From: Phialocephala subalpina
Lineage: Eukaryota; Ascomycota; Leotiomycetes; Helotiales; Mollisiaceae
Assembly: GCA_900073065.1 (NCBI GenBank)
Contig: FJOG01000019.1
Span: forward strand, 711,151-775,150
Reading direction: 5' to 3'
DNA: 64,000 nucleotides
The position numbers and the translations under genes are program-made. Position 1 is the stretch's first letter; each line of letters begins with the position of its first letter. Under the pieces are notes generated by a model that saw nothing but the letters and a program-made list of their open reading frames with translations, was not told the origin of the DNA and did not search any database. Below are positions 1-11,226 of the stretch, piece after piece.

Positions 1-28
1 GGATGAGGAAAGCTCGGACCATGGCTCA

Positions 29-1300
29 TTACTTTAAAACCGCGCCTTCGTAGACGTCAATTGATGCCTCGTGTGGCATGAGACGGTCCAGATTCAAGAT
101 ACTTCCATCTTGATCGTCTAGGACATTATATTCGGTACGAAGAGAAGTTCGGTGGGAGACCTCGCAATCACTGCCTGCGCCATCACTTCCACCAATGCAA
201 CTTATCCAATGTGAGATCCGACGACCCAAGAGCTCGTGGTATTTTCTAGCTTCGTCTATGCTGCAGAGACCCGCTGGCATGCTTGTGATGCAGTCTGAAC
301 CGTGTAGCTACATCGTCATATGGTATTCGAGCGGTCTTGAGTCGAGGAAAGAGTTCGCTTGTGTGTCCAGGCGTGTGAAGGCCTGAACTTATTCGTCTTC
401 GACCTCATGTGGAGCAGGGGACTCTAGAGCAAACAAGGGTGATATTGGGTCTTTGGCTGTGTTCCGAAGATTGGAATTGGTCGCAGCAAGGTCTTTTTTG
501 CTGAAGGATTTTCTGTTGCTGGAAATGTAGTCTTCCAAGAGGCGGATACCGACGTCCATTTGGGCAATGGCTGACTGATCATTCCCATGCATTGTCTCGA
601 AGCAAATCGCCAGTAGGCAGTTGAGTAGAGTCGTTCTGAGACTATGCTTTTGAAGCCATATCGCGTGTCTCATGACCTTGATAGCTTTGCTATATTGTTC
701 CACAGCAAAGCGATGATGCTCATCAAGCGGTGCAAAGGTTGCAAGATAGCGGTCATTTTGCTTTCCTGTTAGGTCAATAGAATGTTGTAAAGCGCCCAAT
801 GCAGTGACGCTGAGACGAACAGATTCTTCTTGCTCACTCGTCTGAGGGATAAGTCGACTCCACAGAAGCCGAAAAGGCCAGATAGCTGGACAGCAACATT
901 TGTACAGAAGAATTGCAAGTAGCGAGCCTCTTGTGCCGTCTTGATATGAACGGAGGGAGGCTGTTTAAGGATCGAAGAGGTGAAGTCCGGGACTGGGGAT
1001 CGGGGGCTGGGCAGGGGCGGGTGGCTGGTTTCGGAGCTAGGGCCAACAGCTTGGTCTTCTGCTCGTGAGCATTTGTAGTGGGTGGCAAACCCGTGGGATA
1101 GCCGTAATTGAATCCGGCCTTGATGCCCGAAGCAAGGTAGGTCAGTCTTCGCTTCCCAAGCATTCTAAAATGTAAACCAATTGGAAGGAATATCTCAGCA
1201 GGAAAGAGAGATGCATGGGCAAGGGCCGCAAGGCAAAGGGTCCACGTCGGCTCGGGAGTGCATGGAAGCTGCGGGAGGGAAGCTAATTCTTTAAAGACTC
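29..1300 (-). pseudogene. Decayed Zn2Cys6-type fungal transcription factor
   Basis: Read on the minus strand, this stretch gives the middle and C-terminal part of a fungal Zn2Cys6 regulator. Recognisable pieces are QLSGLFG followed by LWSRLIPQ and VRLSVTALGALQHSIDL, then LLNCLLAICFE, VQAFTRLDTQANSFLD and SIDEARKYHELLGRR, in the family order. The frame is broken. One base is lost near 861, between GLFGF and WSRLIPQ. Two in-frame stops follow, TAA at 389-391 and TAG at 308-310, with family-like sequence continuing in the same frame after each. Near 1080-1160 the frame reads IKAGFNYGYPTG, which resembles the end of a zinc cluster with tyrosines where cysteines are expected. Family membership is from remembered homologues. 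I see no intact DNA-binding domain, so this is very probably non-functional. Confidence 0.72.
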
Positions 1301-1304
1301 TCAT

Positions 1305-2733
1305 GGGTCAAAACTTACATTTCTGGCAAGACGGCTTCTCCTCGTCGCATTTTAGATGGCGTTTCCTGGAGCAGTCATTAGCCCCGTCACACCGTGAAGC
1401 CAGTCATCAGAAGATCCAGGCAGCTCAGCTGGGTCGGGACTTCTCACTTGCAGGTGAAGCATCCACTGCGCTTCTTATGCGCGAATGTCCGCTTTCTCTC
1501 CTTTGTGATACTTGTCGAAGAGCTTAAATTCGTCATTATCATTTCCGAGGCGGCTTGGATAACAGATCGCAAGGTTCCAAGGACCATCCAACCAGAACAT
1601 TTAATAAGATGCATCTGATATTGGACATTCTAGGGAAGGTTCTGTGATGACCGTGAACGGTGGGAGAGGTCGAATCTAAAATCTCGCTATTTGACGATCC
1701 GTATAAACCACCCAATCAAGGTCGATCTAAGCCACTAGCCAATGTGGTCCAGTTCTAATATGGACTATCAAACCCTCGTATACAGTAAACTGTTTTATTA
1801 TACAGTCATCTAAATTGGTTAGACTTTCTAGCCTGCCTCATCTAGAGTTTCCTGGATGCAAAGGATGCTGCTAGTAAAGATGTTTTACACACTTGATATC
1901 GTGACCGATATCAATATAAACGGCCCAACTTGCGCAAAAGGAAGTAGGCATTCAATAATATTTTAATTTAAACATTTCCAAAGACTATAGATCTTTGAGA
2001 TCGTGATGGTGGGTTGATATTTGCCTCTTCGCTTATATTGGCGGTGGTTGTCGCCAGTGATGAACAGCATTTTTAATCTCCCAGTCCGTCAAACACAATC
2101 AAGGAGGCTCGGCTAGGCTGAGATACTACATGTAGTAAAGTCTCCTGGGACTGACCGATGGTATGCTTTGTCGGTAGAAAGCGGGCTCTGGATAGTCCAG
2201 GTGTGGCTGGGAGATTGAGAGTGCTGGTGATGAAGTTGCATTTCTGGTGCGCTTCGAGAAGACCAAGCACATTGCGCAATATCTTACGGCAAGTCTGAAC
2301 TAGGCCCAGATCTCTAAGAATTACTATTATATGTATCCTTAGGGGCAGATCAAACATGAGGACCGCTGCAGGAGCTGGAGGTCAATCAGGGGGACGCGCG
2401 ATGCAGAGCGGTAGTTATTATGTTGTACCTCTGAAGATTATTTTCTTGTATATATAGCAGGCTGCAGGCTTCTTCACAATCCCACTAGCGTAGTCGTGAG
2501 ATCCAAAACTAGTGGAATTTGGCAAATTGGTGATCTGGTGGATCTGTAGCCTCGTGGATAACCATATAAGCCTCCGTCTTGTTGACCATCTTGCGCTTTC
2601 CACAAGGCACGACCACAACTTCAACGACTTCAATTGCGATACCTTCGACAGCATCAACACACTCAATGCTCAATCTAAACCTCAATCACAATTACGAGTA
2701 CCTCATACCAAGCAATCTCCTCGACTGAACAAT
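1305..2733. other. Intergenic, no supportable gene
   Basis: Only short open frames in unrelated positions, the longest about 94 codons on the minus strand at 2073-2357, without recognisable motifs. A small perfect repeat GATATC..GATATC lies near 1896-1915. The last 220 bases are open upstream of the next gene's chosen start and are taken as its 5' leader. Confidence 0.5.
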
Positions 2734-3384
2734 ATGTCCAACTCAAACCGTTGTGGTCGCTGCGGGTACCTCAACTGTATTTGCGCAAACGTCTACAGCG
2801 GTTCTTCTTCTTCTGGTGGTTACGGCGTCAATTCTGGCTATGGCAGTAACTCTGGCTATGGCGGCAACTCTGGTTATGGTCGCAACTATCCCTATGGTAA
2901 CGATTACAGCAATCCAACCTCCAGCGCCTCACGCTATAGCTCCGATGGCTTCGATCGCAACTCCACCACTTCGTCCGCCTCCTCCTACAATCATTGTCGT
3001 TATTGCCATCGTCCTCGAAGCAGCTGTGTCTGTATCTCCAACCAACCCTTCGTTCCTCAACGCATGAGCACTTCGCGCCCCAATCGCAACTCTCCCGCCT
3101 ACAATACTCAATCCAACACCAACTCTGGGACTTGCTTCCGTTGCAGACGCTCGAAGAGTAATTGCGACTGTATTCCTGGTACTTTTTATAATCCTGGTGG
3201 CTATAGCAATTCGCGTACTGCGTACCGAAACTCTCCGGCTTTTGATGATCCGCCGAGATATTCTCAGCCGATGACTAGAGACTCGAGATCGGCTTGTGGT
3301 GGGTGTGGAAGATTGACGAGTAGCTATCCGTGCCAGTTTTGTGGTTGGGATTGGTATGATAGGCCCGCTAGTCGATTTTCTTGA
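2734..3384 (+). CDS. Small protein with four CxxC..CxC cysteine modules
   Basis: A 216-residue single-exon protein starting MSNSNRCGRC. I chose this ATG because the open frame upstream is low in motif content and the first cysteine module begins six residues later. Four cysteine modules are visible: C7/C10/C15/C17, C88/C91/C98/C100, C134/C137/C144/C146 and C188/C191/C200/C203. The first three have the form CxxC-x4..6-CxC and the last CxxC-x8-CxxC. Each could hold a zinc ion. Linkers are Ser/Gly/Asn/Tyr-rich and include GYGxNS repeats at residues 30-50, typical of disordered sequence. There is no signal peptide or membrane segment. I do not recognise the family and assign no function; a zinc-binding or RNA-associated role is a guess from composition. 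Confidence 0.62.
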   Translation: MSNSNRCGRCGYLNCICANVYSGSSSSGGYGVNSGYGSNSGYGGNSGYGRNYPYGNDYSNPTSSASRYSSDGFDRNSTTSSASSYNHCRYCHRPRSSCVCISNQPFVPQRMSTSRPNRNSPAYNTQSNTNSGTCFRCRRSKSNCDCIPGTFYNPGGYSNSRTAYRNSPAFDDPPRYSQPMTRDSRSACGGCGRLTSSYPCQFCGWDWYDRPASRFS

Positions 3385-3494
3385 GCGGCGACCTCGAAGT
3401 TCTCCCTTTTTGGCGCGGGAATTTGGTATAGTGGGTGGAGATATGCGATTCGCTTTTGGAGAGAAGTGCATTGAGAATCAGGACCTGGTGAGAA

Positions 3495-3620
3495 GAGATA
3501 TTTGGGACGAGAAAAGCTATTACCTTTAGCACTGCAATGCATTTGATGTTTTGGAAGGAGATATCCGGGATGGGAAAAGCTGTTGCCTTCAGCACTGCAT
3601 TACATTGATCTGTTGGGAGC
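3495..3620. repeat. 63-bp tandem duplication, two diverged copies
   Basis: The block starting GAGATATTTGGGACGAG at 3495 recurs as GAGATATCCGGGATGGG at 3558, with the period of 63 held through AGCACTGCA and CATTGAT-like ends. Differences are mostly C/T or A/G changes. It lies just downstream of the cysteine-module gene. A weaker third copy may precede it near 3437. Confidence 0.7.
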
Positions 3621-4300
3621 GTGGTATCTTGAGATGGAGTCTAGGCAGTGGAAGGCTTTGACTCTACGGTAATGGGAAAGCACCTGCTTTGGGTGGTTGA
3701 GCCTTGCTTATAATTTTTTGAACAATTACTGCGCCTGGCATTTGTGCTTTCACTGAGATACTCGGCATATTTGCGTTGACTTTGCGAAGAAATGGACAAC
3801 TTCTTCATCGATATTTGACTTCGACGACGTGCCTTTACCTACTGGAGTCGGGTGTTTGAGGCTTTTTTGCAGGAACGACTGAATGACTTGGACTCGAGGG
3901 GTGTCTAATGCCCACTCTCCAAGCTCTCAGACGCTTGTCCGCGTGACAGTGATGTACAAAACAAGACTTTCTTATCACATTTGCAATGGTTGAAGAAGGT
4001 GAGCACTAAAATATGCGTAACGGAACAGTCCGAAAATGGTAAGAGAATGCTTCACCGTCCAAATTCTACGCGAAGAAACTCATACACTAAGGAGAGACCT
4101 ATTTGGTAGAAAGAGACAAAAGCAGATACATTTGAATATGATTAAGTCAAAAATCAAGGGAGAAAAGAAACGGATGTGAACCTGAGAGTGTTCTCATTGG
4201 CAGACGGGGTTGCTGCGATGTTGAGTGAGACTAAATAGACAGAGGGGCATTGTGCAGCTGGCTAAATTTTGCATAATCTGAGGTCTCCCGCATGACGGCG
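3621..4300. other. Intergenic, no supportable gene
   Basis: No open frame with recognisable content. The stretch separates the cysteine-module gene from the 3' end of the NmrA-like gene and probably holds both 3' ends. Confidence 0.5.
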
Positions 4301-5044
4301 TTAGTGGCCCTTCCATGACAACTCCAAGAACTTTTTCACGCTCATGGATTTTATCTCCGGGAAATCATCATTCAGTGTATGTGCTGGCTTTAAATCAAGC
4401 TCAGCCTTCGCGAACCTCTCTCCAGCTATTGAGATCGTAGCTTGAAGATGAGCTCCAAGACTTGCAGCATACATTGCCGGATAACTGGGGAGCTGTGAGA
4501 CTCTTCCCGCTTTCAGGTCAGCCTCAGAGTCATAGACCACGTTGAATTTCGACCCTATCGATGGTGGAATCGTCAGCTCATGTAGAATAAGACTTAGCGC
4601 GACCATGAGAGATGAATATGTACCTTTTGCATCTTCAGCCAGTTTGACGAACTCCTTCCATGTGAGTTTTTCACCTATAACATAGCTCTCTTTTGGCCAG
4701 TCTTTGAGATCTAAACTCTTAACAGTAAATTCGGCTAGGTCAGAGCTATGAGTAAACACAATCAACTCATTTCCAGAACATGGGATCGCCGCCGACTCAT
4801 GGGAGATGTCAACAAACAACGGCCAAGCTGTTACATGGGATTTGAAGTGCGGAGAGCCATAATAGTCAAGGAATATGCCGTTGTAGAATATCGTATACTC
4901 GAGAGACATCTTCTGTACCTCCTTGATGATCTCGGATTTAGATCTAGCGACCGCGTTACTATCTAGATACCTAGGCATCGAGTTAGCGCTCTCTTTCGGT
5001 GCATAGGGATACCCTTTATTAGCTACATATAGGCAGAGGTACAT
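4301..5044 (-). pseudogene. NmrA-like NAD(P)-binding protein, 5' part missing
   Basis: The minus-strand frame matches the C-terminal two thirds of NmrA/isoflavone-reductase-like proteins: LEYTIFYNGIFLDYYG, SHVTAWPLFVDI, FVKLAEDAKG and FNVVYDSEADLKAG. The 69 bases at 4555-4623 are a retained in-frame intron (GTACAT..GATAG, branch-like GCTGAC). Removing it joins EDAKG to SKFNVVYDS, as in the family. The N-terminal Rossmann glycine motif is absent. Just upstream, IIPSIFAGFPYP can be read in front of a plausible GTATGT donor, but a TGA precedes it and I find nothing of the nucleotide-binding half beyond. The gene is therefore 5'-truncated or decayed. A missed distant exon is less likely. Function: probably once a reductase or redox sensor. 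Confidence 0.6.
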
Positions 5045-5940
5045 ACTTGATTGGATAGGGAAATCCAGCGAAGATGCTAGGAATGATTCTTCAGGGCCTT
5101 GAGCTCACTTTCCTTACCGCTCCGCTTACAGTAAACTTTCCACGACTGCCATGCATTTGAGTCTGATAGCTTCTCTAGTTCGCTGCGTCGTGTATTCCTT
5201 CTATTTCGTCCGGTGAATATAGGTTAATTACTTTTCTTCTTCGGTCTCTTCTCGTCCCGAGCCGAGAAGCAGCGCAGCGCTAGACAGCCGGGTTCCTCCT
5301 GGTTCGATTGGGTGTCATCTCATGCCTTTTCGGCCTCGTCTCCTTCCTTCTGGTAACATTCGACTAATTTGCAAGCATAATTATCAATCTTCATCCGAAC
5401 CTGCGGGATATCCTTACGATGATCTCCAGCTGCTTGGGTGACGATGAGGTCCAAACTCGATCTTCGGCGCTTATCCAATTTAGGCTGCGGAAGGAGGTGC
5501 TCCGTGAACGCTTCTGCAACGGAAGACGAAATGACAGGCCCAATTCAACCACGTACAGCCTCAAAGAACATTATTTTCAACCAGTCGGCTGAGTTCGCCG
5601 AGATCTTGTACCTGAATATCTCGTACTGACTGCAGAAAGCTCTTTTGAAGATTGGAGCTGGGCCCGTTAGCGCGGGCTCCCCTCACACTGGTTAGGCATT
5701 AGTTTGTGTCTTTCGGTGGCAGAAGTTCTTCCGTTGAAGCTTCCCCGCGTCAGATTTTTTTGATTAATTTGCTGAACGACATGGGAATTTAGACCAGTGC
5801 CTTGGGCCGTGACTTCGTTTGGGATGGTATAGAGTTTGTGGATGAGGTTAAAAGGACCTCATGTCTTCTTCTTTCTCGTGTTCCTGCTCTTCAGTCTTTC
5901 TGTTTTCAAGCTCTCCTCTTCAAGGGACATCGTGGCAGTC
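5045..5940. other. Intergenic, promoter of the GH5 gene
   Basis: Contains remnants of the NmrA-like gene's 5' part near 5045-5100 and otherwise no convincing coding sequence. A GC-rich partial palindrome lies near 5655-5690. The last few hundred bases are the expected promoter of the downstream secreted enzyme; the open frame running into its start from 5836 is leader. Confidence 0.45.
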
Positions 5941-7541
5941 ATGAAGCTCCTGGTCCTCAGTTTGGTCTCCCTGGCCGCAGCAGCCCCATCTCCACCAACA
6001 TGGGCATCCAAATTCCAGAATCTCGCTCCGATGCTCAAGTCCATGATCCCACAAGGAGGGCCATTGTCACCCCAGATCATCCAAACGCTCTTGGAGCCCA
6101 ACGTGGCCAATGTTGCTCGGAACTCCTATGTCTACCGAGAAGGAACTTCACTGTATCTCTTGGGCGACAAGTGGACAGCAAGTGGGGCAAATGTCTACTG
6201 GCTGGGTCTCGATGAGAACGTGGTTCCCCCTGCTGGAGAACCATTCTATGCACCAACCAATGCCAGCTATCCTACTAAAGGAAGGACGACTGAGGTGATG
6301 GCTACATTGGTGACAATGGGGGCCAAACTCATCAGAAGTCAGACCTTGGGAGTCAGTACTGGAAACCCATTGAGCTTGCTTCCAAGTCCAGGCAACTACA
6401 ACGAAGCTGCATTCGAGTCTATGGACTGGGCAATCTTCCAAGCACGTCAACATGGGCTCCGAATCTTTGCTCCATTAACTGACAACTATGTGAGTCTTCC
6501 TCAATCTTCCCTCAGATATGTCAATGGCTGAGAAAAAAACAGGATTACTACCACGGCGGAAAATTCAACTTCCTCCGCTGGGCGGGCTTCAACATTACCG
6601 GAAGTCAAAATCCTCTCTCCCCAGACACTCTCCAGTTTTACACCAACGCTACCATCATCGGTACATTCAAAGACTACATCTCTCACCTCATGACGCACGT
6701 GAATCCCTACACTGGGATTACTTATGCTGCGGATCCTACTATTATTGGGTATGAGACCGGGAATGAGTTGGGTGGTGTTAAGTTTGGGGATAAGAATGTT
6801 TCGGTGGAGTGGACGAGGGAGATCTGTAGGCATATTAAGACGCTTGGTACGTTATCTCCTTTCATCTTCTTTCTATTGAGATCACGAATGAGCAACTGAT
6901 AGTAGCAATCAGGACCAAACAAACTCTGCATAGACGGCACTTACGGCATCCAACCCCTCCACTTCCCCATCACCGAAATCGACATCTTCAGCGATCATTT
7001 CTATCCGCTCAACAACACCAAGCTCAGCACCGGAATAGCTCAAGTCGAGTCCACAGATCGCGTTTACATTGCGGGAGAGATCGATTGGACGGGAAATAGT
7101 AATGGTGATAGTCTGCAAAGTTTTTATGATGTTATACTACAAGATCAGCTGAAAGAGAAACCGACGGTGGCGGGGAGTATGTTTTGGAGTTTGTTTGGAC
7201 ATGATGTTCCTGACTGCACTGTATGCTACCTGTCCCCTTTCTCACCCTTTCAAGACCATGCCATTTTATATCTTACTCGCTCCCAATCAAACTTCTGCTC
7301 TCACCCTCCAGCATCCCAGGAAGTTTACTAACAAGAGCCCCAGAGATTCGTAAACCACAGCGATGGCTTCGCCCTCCAATATGGCAACCCTCTCAACACA
7401 GCGAAGAACAATACCCAGATCAGCACGATTCGAGAACATTACTTCGCCATGCAGAACATAACTGTCGATAGTTATCTACCTGCTGTGGCGTGTCCGCATA
7501 ACTTCATTCCTGGGTATGAGGCTGAGTATACATACTTTTGA
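5941..7541 (+). CDS. Secreted GH5 glycoside hydrolase, mannanase-like
   Basis: Four exons (5941-6489, 6543-6846, 6913-7220, 7344-7541) give a 452-residue protein. It begins MKLLVLSLVSLAAAAPSPP, a typical signal peptide, which decides the start over an upstream in-frame ATG. The sequence follows fungal GH5 endo-beta-1,4-mannanase-like proteins: WASGANVYWLGLDEN-like strand 1 sequence, then GYETGNELGG with the candidate acid/base Glu258. The nucleophile candidate is Glu340 in YIAGEIDWTG, followed by GSMFWSLFGHD. The enzyme would act outside the cell on mannan or a related hemicellulose. All three introns have GT..AG ends and preserve frame exactly (phases 0, 1, 0). Exact substrate is inferred from family resemblance only; other GH5 specificities are possible. 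Confidence 0.88.
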
Positions 7542-7781
7542 GCACTGAGCGGGTTGTTTAGATGGAAAGGGAAGTGACAAAAATCTGTAATAAGTAATGA
7601 AAGCTTGTATTCTGAAAGTCGCTCAAAGGATGGAGGATGCACATGCCTCAGAGGTGACATTGAGGTAGTGTATACAGTCTAGTTGCCTGCTGGACGTGAA
7701 GATTCTTGAATCGACGCCTTCTGACTTTTGTTCCTGCAGTACCCATGTGGACGGTCAAGAAGATCCTCGTTGACATTTCCG

Positions 7782-8066
7782 TCAATATTCTTTTGGGCAC
7801 TTCAACGACTTGGTTGTGCAAGTTGCCATTCGGGCTATCTTCGTCAATGGCCCTCGTTTGTGCATCTGCCGCCACCAGTCTTGCTGAGCCGAGATGTAGG
7901 CGTGCATGATGTCGATTACCTTTCCATCTTCGCAGGGGTCTCCCCATCTTTAGTACACAGAGTGAAAATACAAATCCTTGGCTCGAAGGGTCAAGGTCGG
8001 CATCACTCCGCCGTCTTTGGAGGACGATGCGAGCAGAGTAATATCTGGAATGCCTCTCAGCTTGAT
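7782..8066 (-). pseudogene. Decayed coding fragment of unknown family
   Basis: On the minus strand one frame reads IKLRGIPDITLLASSSKDGG, then TLRAKDLYFHSVY, a stop (TAA at 7950-7952), then RWGDPCEDGKVIDIMHAY and AQQDWWRQMHKRGPLTKIA to a TGA at 7782-7784. The composition looks like real protein on both sides of the stop. TAG also closes the frame just upstream, at 8067-8069. I do not recognise the family. A chance open frame cannot be excluded. Confidence 0.35.
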
Positions 8067-9502
8067 CTACCAGCACAACCACTCTCGATTCCCATCATGT
8101 TGAATCATTTCAATTTATTTCTTTGGGCATCATGGATGCCAGAGCTAAGAAGGCTCAAACGAGAATCAACAAGATGTTCGTCAACAGTTTCATGAGAGAA
8201 GCTCATTGTCCCACGTTCTGCTGTACATTGTAATTGAATTATTCGCGATTCCCCGTTGATGTTCAAGTAGGACATCAAGGACTGAGTTCATGTGAGGCAG
8301 TAATTGAATCGAAAGTACGAACATTGGGTTAGGACTCAATGGAGTCACTGTCCCATAAAGCGTACAGACATTCGGGGTTGGCGACATTCAAAAGCACACT
8401 CAATGTGACAAACGCAGCAATCGTAAAGTCCCAATGACTCTAGGACATCAAACAATTCCAGATGCTGATCACGAACATTCGCAAAGAAATTGCCATCACA
8501 AAGATATATCGCCACAAACAAACCACCCTCGCTCCATCGGGAAGGTTCTTGCGATGCGACCTGCAACAAACCATCCCTTTCCTTTCAAAAATCCCAATTC
8601 CATCTCAAGTCTCAATCAATTCCCCATCCAGTAGCCGCAGCCCCCAAATCAGCCCATCTCAATTTCAGCGGTGTACAATCGTCCAAACGATCTCTATCAT
8701 TATGCCTGGAAACGAGAATAATATAAGCGGACCTGCCAATACCAAGTCACACCATCCCGCCTCATCTCACCTCACCCAAACTCTCGCCCGCGACCCAGAA
8801 AGGGAAACTGAATGCGATGTGAAAATCGCGACTTGCAACAAAATCTTGATTTGTAAGGCGAAGATGAGAAATTTGAAGAAAGGATTGAGCGAGGGAAATG
8901 AGAAGGTGGATTTTATGAGGTTATGGAAACCGATCGGCAGGGATGCGTGATTTTTGAGGGAGAGTGGATGGATTAGGAAATTGCTTGCGGTGAGACGTGC
9001 AACAAAAAGATGAGATGCGATGAAATATGAGGCAATTTGAGTTGAGAGTTGGGTTATGGCGTCAGAGATGATATATGATGGACGGTGGTGAAGAAGAATG
9101 GTGAGGTATTTTCGAGATGCGCGAGAGCATTCTGACCTCACCACTCGAACGTCTAGCAACGCGACGGACATCAGTAGGAGAGGAATGACAATCATAGCAT
9201 CGGCGATCATGATCTGTGCGCGAAGATGACAGAGTTGCAATTGATCAAACGGTCGAAAAGCAGATCCCAATGTCCCACTAAATCTGGAACTCTGGCGGAT
9301 GGGTGCACTTGCAGATGCGATGCGAATGTTCGGCCATGTTGTGGAACGACGAGTCTTCCAAATGCTCGTCAGTTCGCGATAGAGAGTGAGCTTCGAGAAT
9401 GGTCTTTGGAACGATGCCTTCCATTCATGTCGTCCTCTTGTTGTCGGTGTCGACCATTAACATTATTCTCTGTATATCCCTCCGTCCATCCCTCCTTCAT
9501 AT
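8067..9502. other. Intergenic, no supportable gene
   Basis: Several overlapping open frames of 60-160 codons on both strands, none with recognisable motifs or splice structure. One small frame begins MPGNENNISG at 8702 and runs 82 codons; I see no other support for it. The right end is the 3' flank of PER1. Confidence 0.4.
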
Positions 9503-10611
9503 TCATGCCTTTAGTCGTTGTCCTGCCATATCGTCTAGAGCATCCGTTCGCAGGAAACTGGCGCATAAATTAGCATTTCTCCATAGACCATCAGAAGCCC
9601 ACTTACTTATAGAATATCATCGTCGGCGCCACAGTCCCCAAATGCCACAAACTATGCGCATCCAAGCATCCCCACAGCGGCGGGAAATCCAACAGCTCCA
9701 AGCTCATCGCGAGAATAATCCACGCGACAACCAATCCTGGCAGCATGGCCCACGCCCGCCCTGACTTCATGAATTTCTTGTAACTAAACCAACTCCACAG
9801 CGCGTTCTGCAGAACCCCAACCACAACATTCACAGCCATATTGTATGAATAATCCCATTGGTACCATTTCAAATACGTAACGTGCATGACGAACAGCGTG
9901 ATGCAAAGTCCTGTCCATGCTCGCCGTACCGACCTCGTCCTCGCTCCTTCCTGATCCATTCGGAAGACCCGGATTGGTGTATAATACATCCCATATAGCA
10001 CACTCGCCCCAGCAGCAAAGTAATCCAACTCCTCCGTGACCCTGAAATCTCTCGTATGGAATATCATGCTGAAGACCCAACTCGCCATTCCGAAGTATGC
10101 CAGCATGACGTAGTATTTTCGCAAAGGGTAGGAAGTAGGTATGTTGGAGGTGATTTTCGAGAGGCCGTTTTGGTGTGCGAGGAAGTTAAGGAGGGAGAAG
10201 AACACGGAGAATGGCTCTTGCATGCCTAGGAAGCGGTAGAAGGGCCATTTGCCGTGGAATTGGACGATGGGTTCGGAGGCTGCGACGCGTTGGTCGGTGA
10301 TTATGTGTTGGCAGGTGTAGTCGCATTCTGCTGGGCAGTCCCAGAGGAGAGCACGATGGAGAAGAGCTGGAGACTGTTAGACAGGGCGTGGGAATGGGGG
10401 AGGTGGCATACGGATTGCGGTGGCATGGTTGCTGGCGCAGTTCTCTTGCTTGCAGACCTGCGATCATCAGTATTGTTGGATGGGAAGCGGGGTGAGGTCA
10501 TACTTCAACACAATGTCGGAACTCTGGCAGGCGATCGCCATATGAAGCTGAGACTTGGGGTGTGAGGAGGAGGAGGAGCCCGAGAGGCAAAGCTCCTTGT
10601 CTCAAAATCAT
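9503..10611 (-). CDS. PER1: PER1-like GPI-lipid remodelling protein
   Basis: Four exons on the minus strand (10611-10504, 10457-10412, 10366-9607, 9557-9503) give 322 residues, the usual length for fungal Per1/PGAP3. The product begins MILRQGALPLGLLLLL, a signal peptide, followed by GDRLPEFRHCVEVC and ENC. Next come LLWDCPAECDYTCQ, VQFHGKWPFYRFLGMQEP and FSVFFSLLNFLAHQNG, the Per1 hallmark segments. Several membrane spans follow, then DAHSLWHLGTVAPT and a last exon ending AGQRLKA. Per1 acts in the endoplasmic reticulum and is needed to remove the unsaturated acyl chain from GPI anchors so that anchored proteins reach lipid-ordered membranes. Introns of 46, 45 and 49 bases keep the frame; using the third restores the conserved C-terminus, which a continuous reading would lose. 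Confidence 0.92.
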
Positions 10612-11154
10612 GTTGATGTTGCTGGAGGAAACAGAGTCGCGGAGAATCGTCCGAAGGGAAGGCCTGTGCCTTGGCTTGGGTTAGCGACTGGCACGGCACT
10701 TGTCACAGAGCTTGGGGCAGTTTAATTTGGTGATAAACAGAAACATCATCGGGTTGGCAACATTCCCAAGGAGAGATTTTTACATCCTACAAATACATTC
10801 TATGCATGAAAACAAATGGCATAATGGCATTACTTTCTACATGCTCCGTGCTGCCTCTGTCGTTTTGCTCTCGAGCGCCCCTAAAGGTGACGCTAGTGCT
10901 CGCTTCCGGAGTTCCTACCAGCCTCACCATTCACCACCACGAAATAAATCATCAAAAAATCATTTCACGACCAAAGTTTTCCGAACAACCTCCATGTAGA
11001 ATCTAAATGATATCTCAAAAGGATATCAAACAGTAGTACACGTGATGCCCTCGAGAACAGGCGCTAGTCCTCGCTTAGCTTCCTCAGCCCTCAACTACCT
11101 CGAACAAAAAATATATATCTTCCCAACCACAACAGATGTTCAAAAAAGAAATTT
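10612..11154. other. Intergenic between PER1 and tRNA-Ala
   Basis: No supportable gene. The first 200 bases should hold the PER1 promoter, which reads leftward. Overlapping short frames on the plus strand show no motifs. Confidence 0.45.
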
Positions 11155-11226
11155 GGACAGTGTGGGGATTGAACCCACGACCTCTCGCATGCAAAGCGAG
11201 CGATACTACCACTGATCTAACTGCCC
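11155..11226 (-). tRNA. tRNA-Ala, anticodon TGC
   Basis: The minus strand folds as a complete 72-base cloverleaf without intron. The acceptor stem GGGCAGT pairs with ACTGTCC. The D arm has a GAT/ATC stem with GTGGTAG in the loop. The anticodon arm is CTCGC-TTTGCAT-GCGAG, giving anticodon TGC. The T arm is GTGGG-TTCAATC-CCCAC. A T-rich run, which could serve as a polymerase III terminator, lies downstream on the minus strand. Box A- and box B-like sequences are present (TAGATCAGTGG, GGTTCAATCC). Confidence 0.95.

Noticed and set aside
2753..3471. Overlapping long frames on both strands over the cysteine-module gene
   Set aside because: Shadows of the cysteine-rich frame; low-complexity Ala/Val or Arg/Ser composition and no motifs.
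9226..10080. Frames on both strands over the PER1 region
   Set aside because: PER1 with four exons accounts for the region; the others are shadows.
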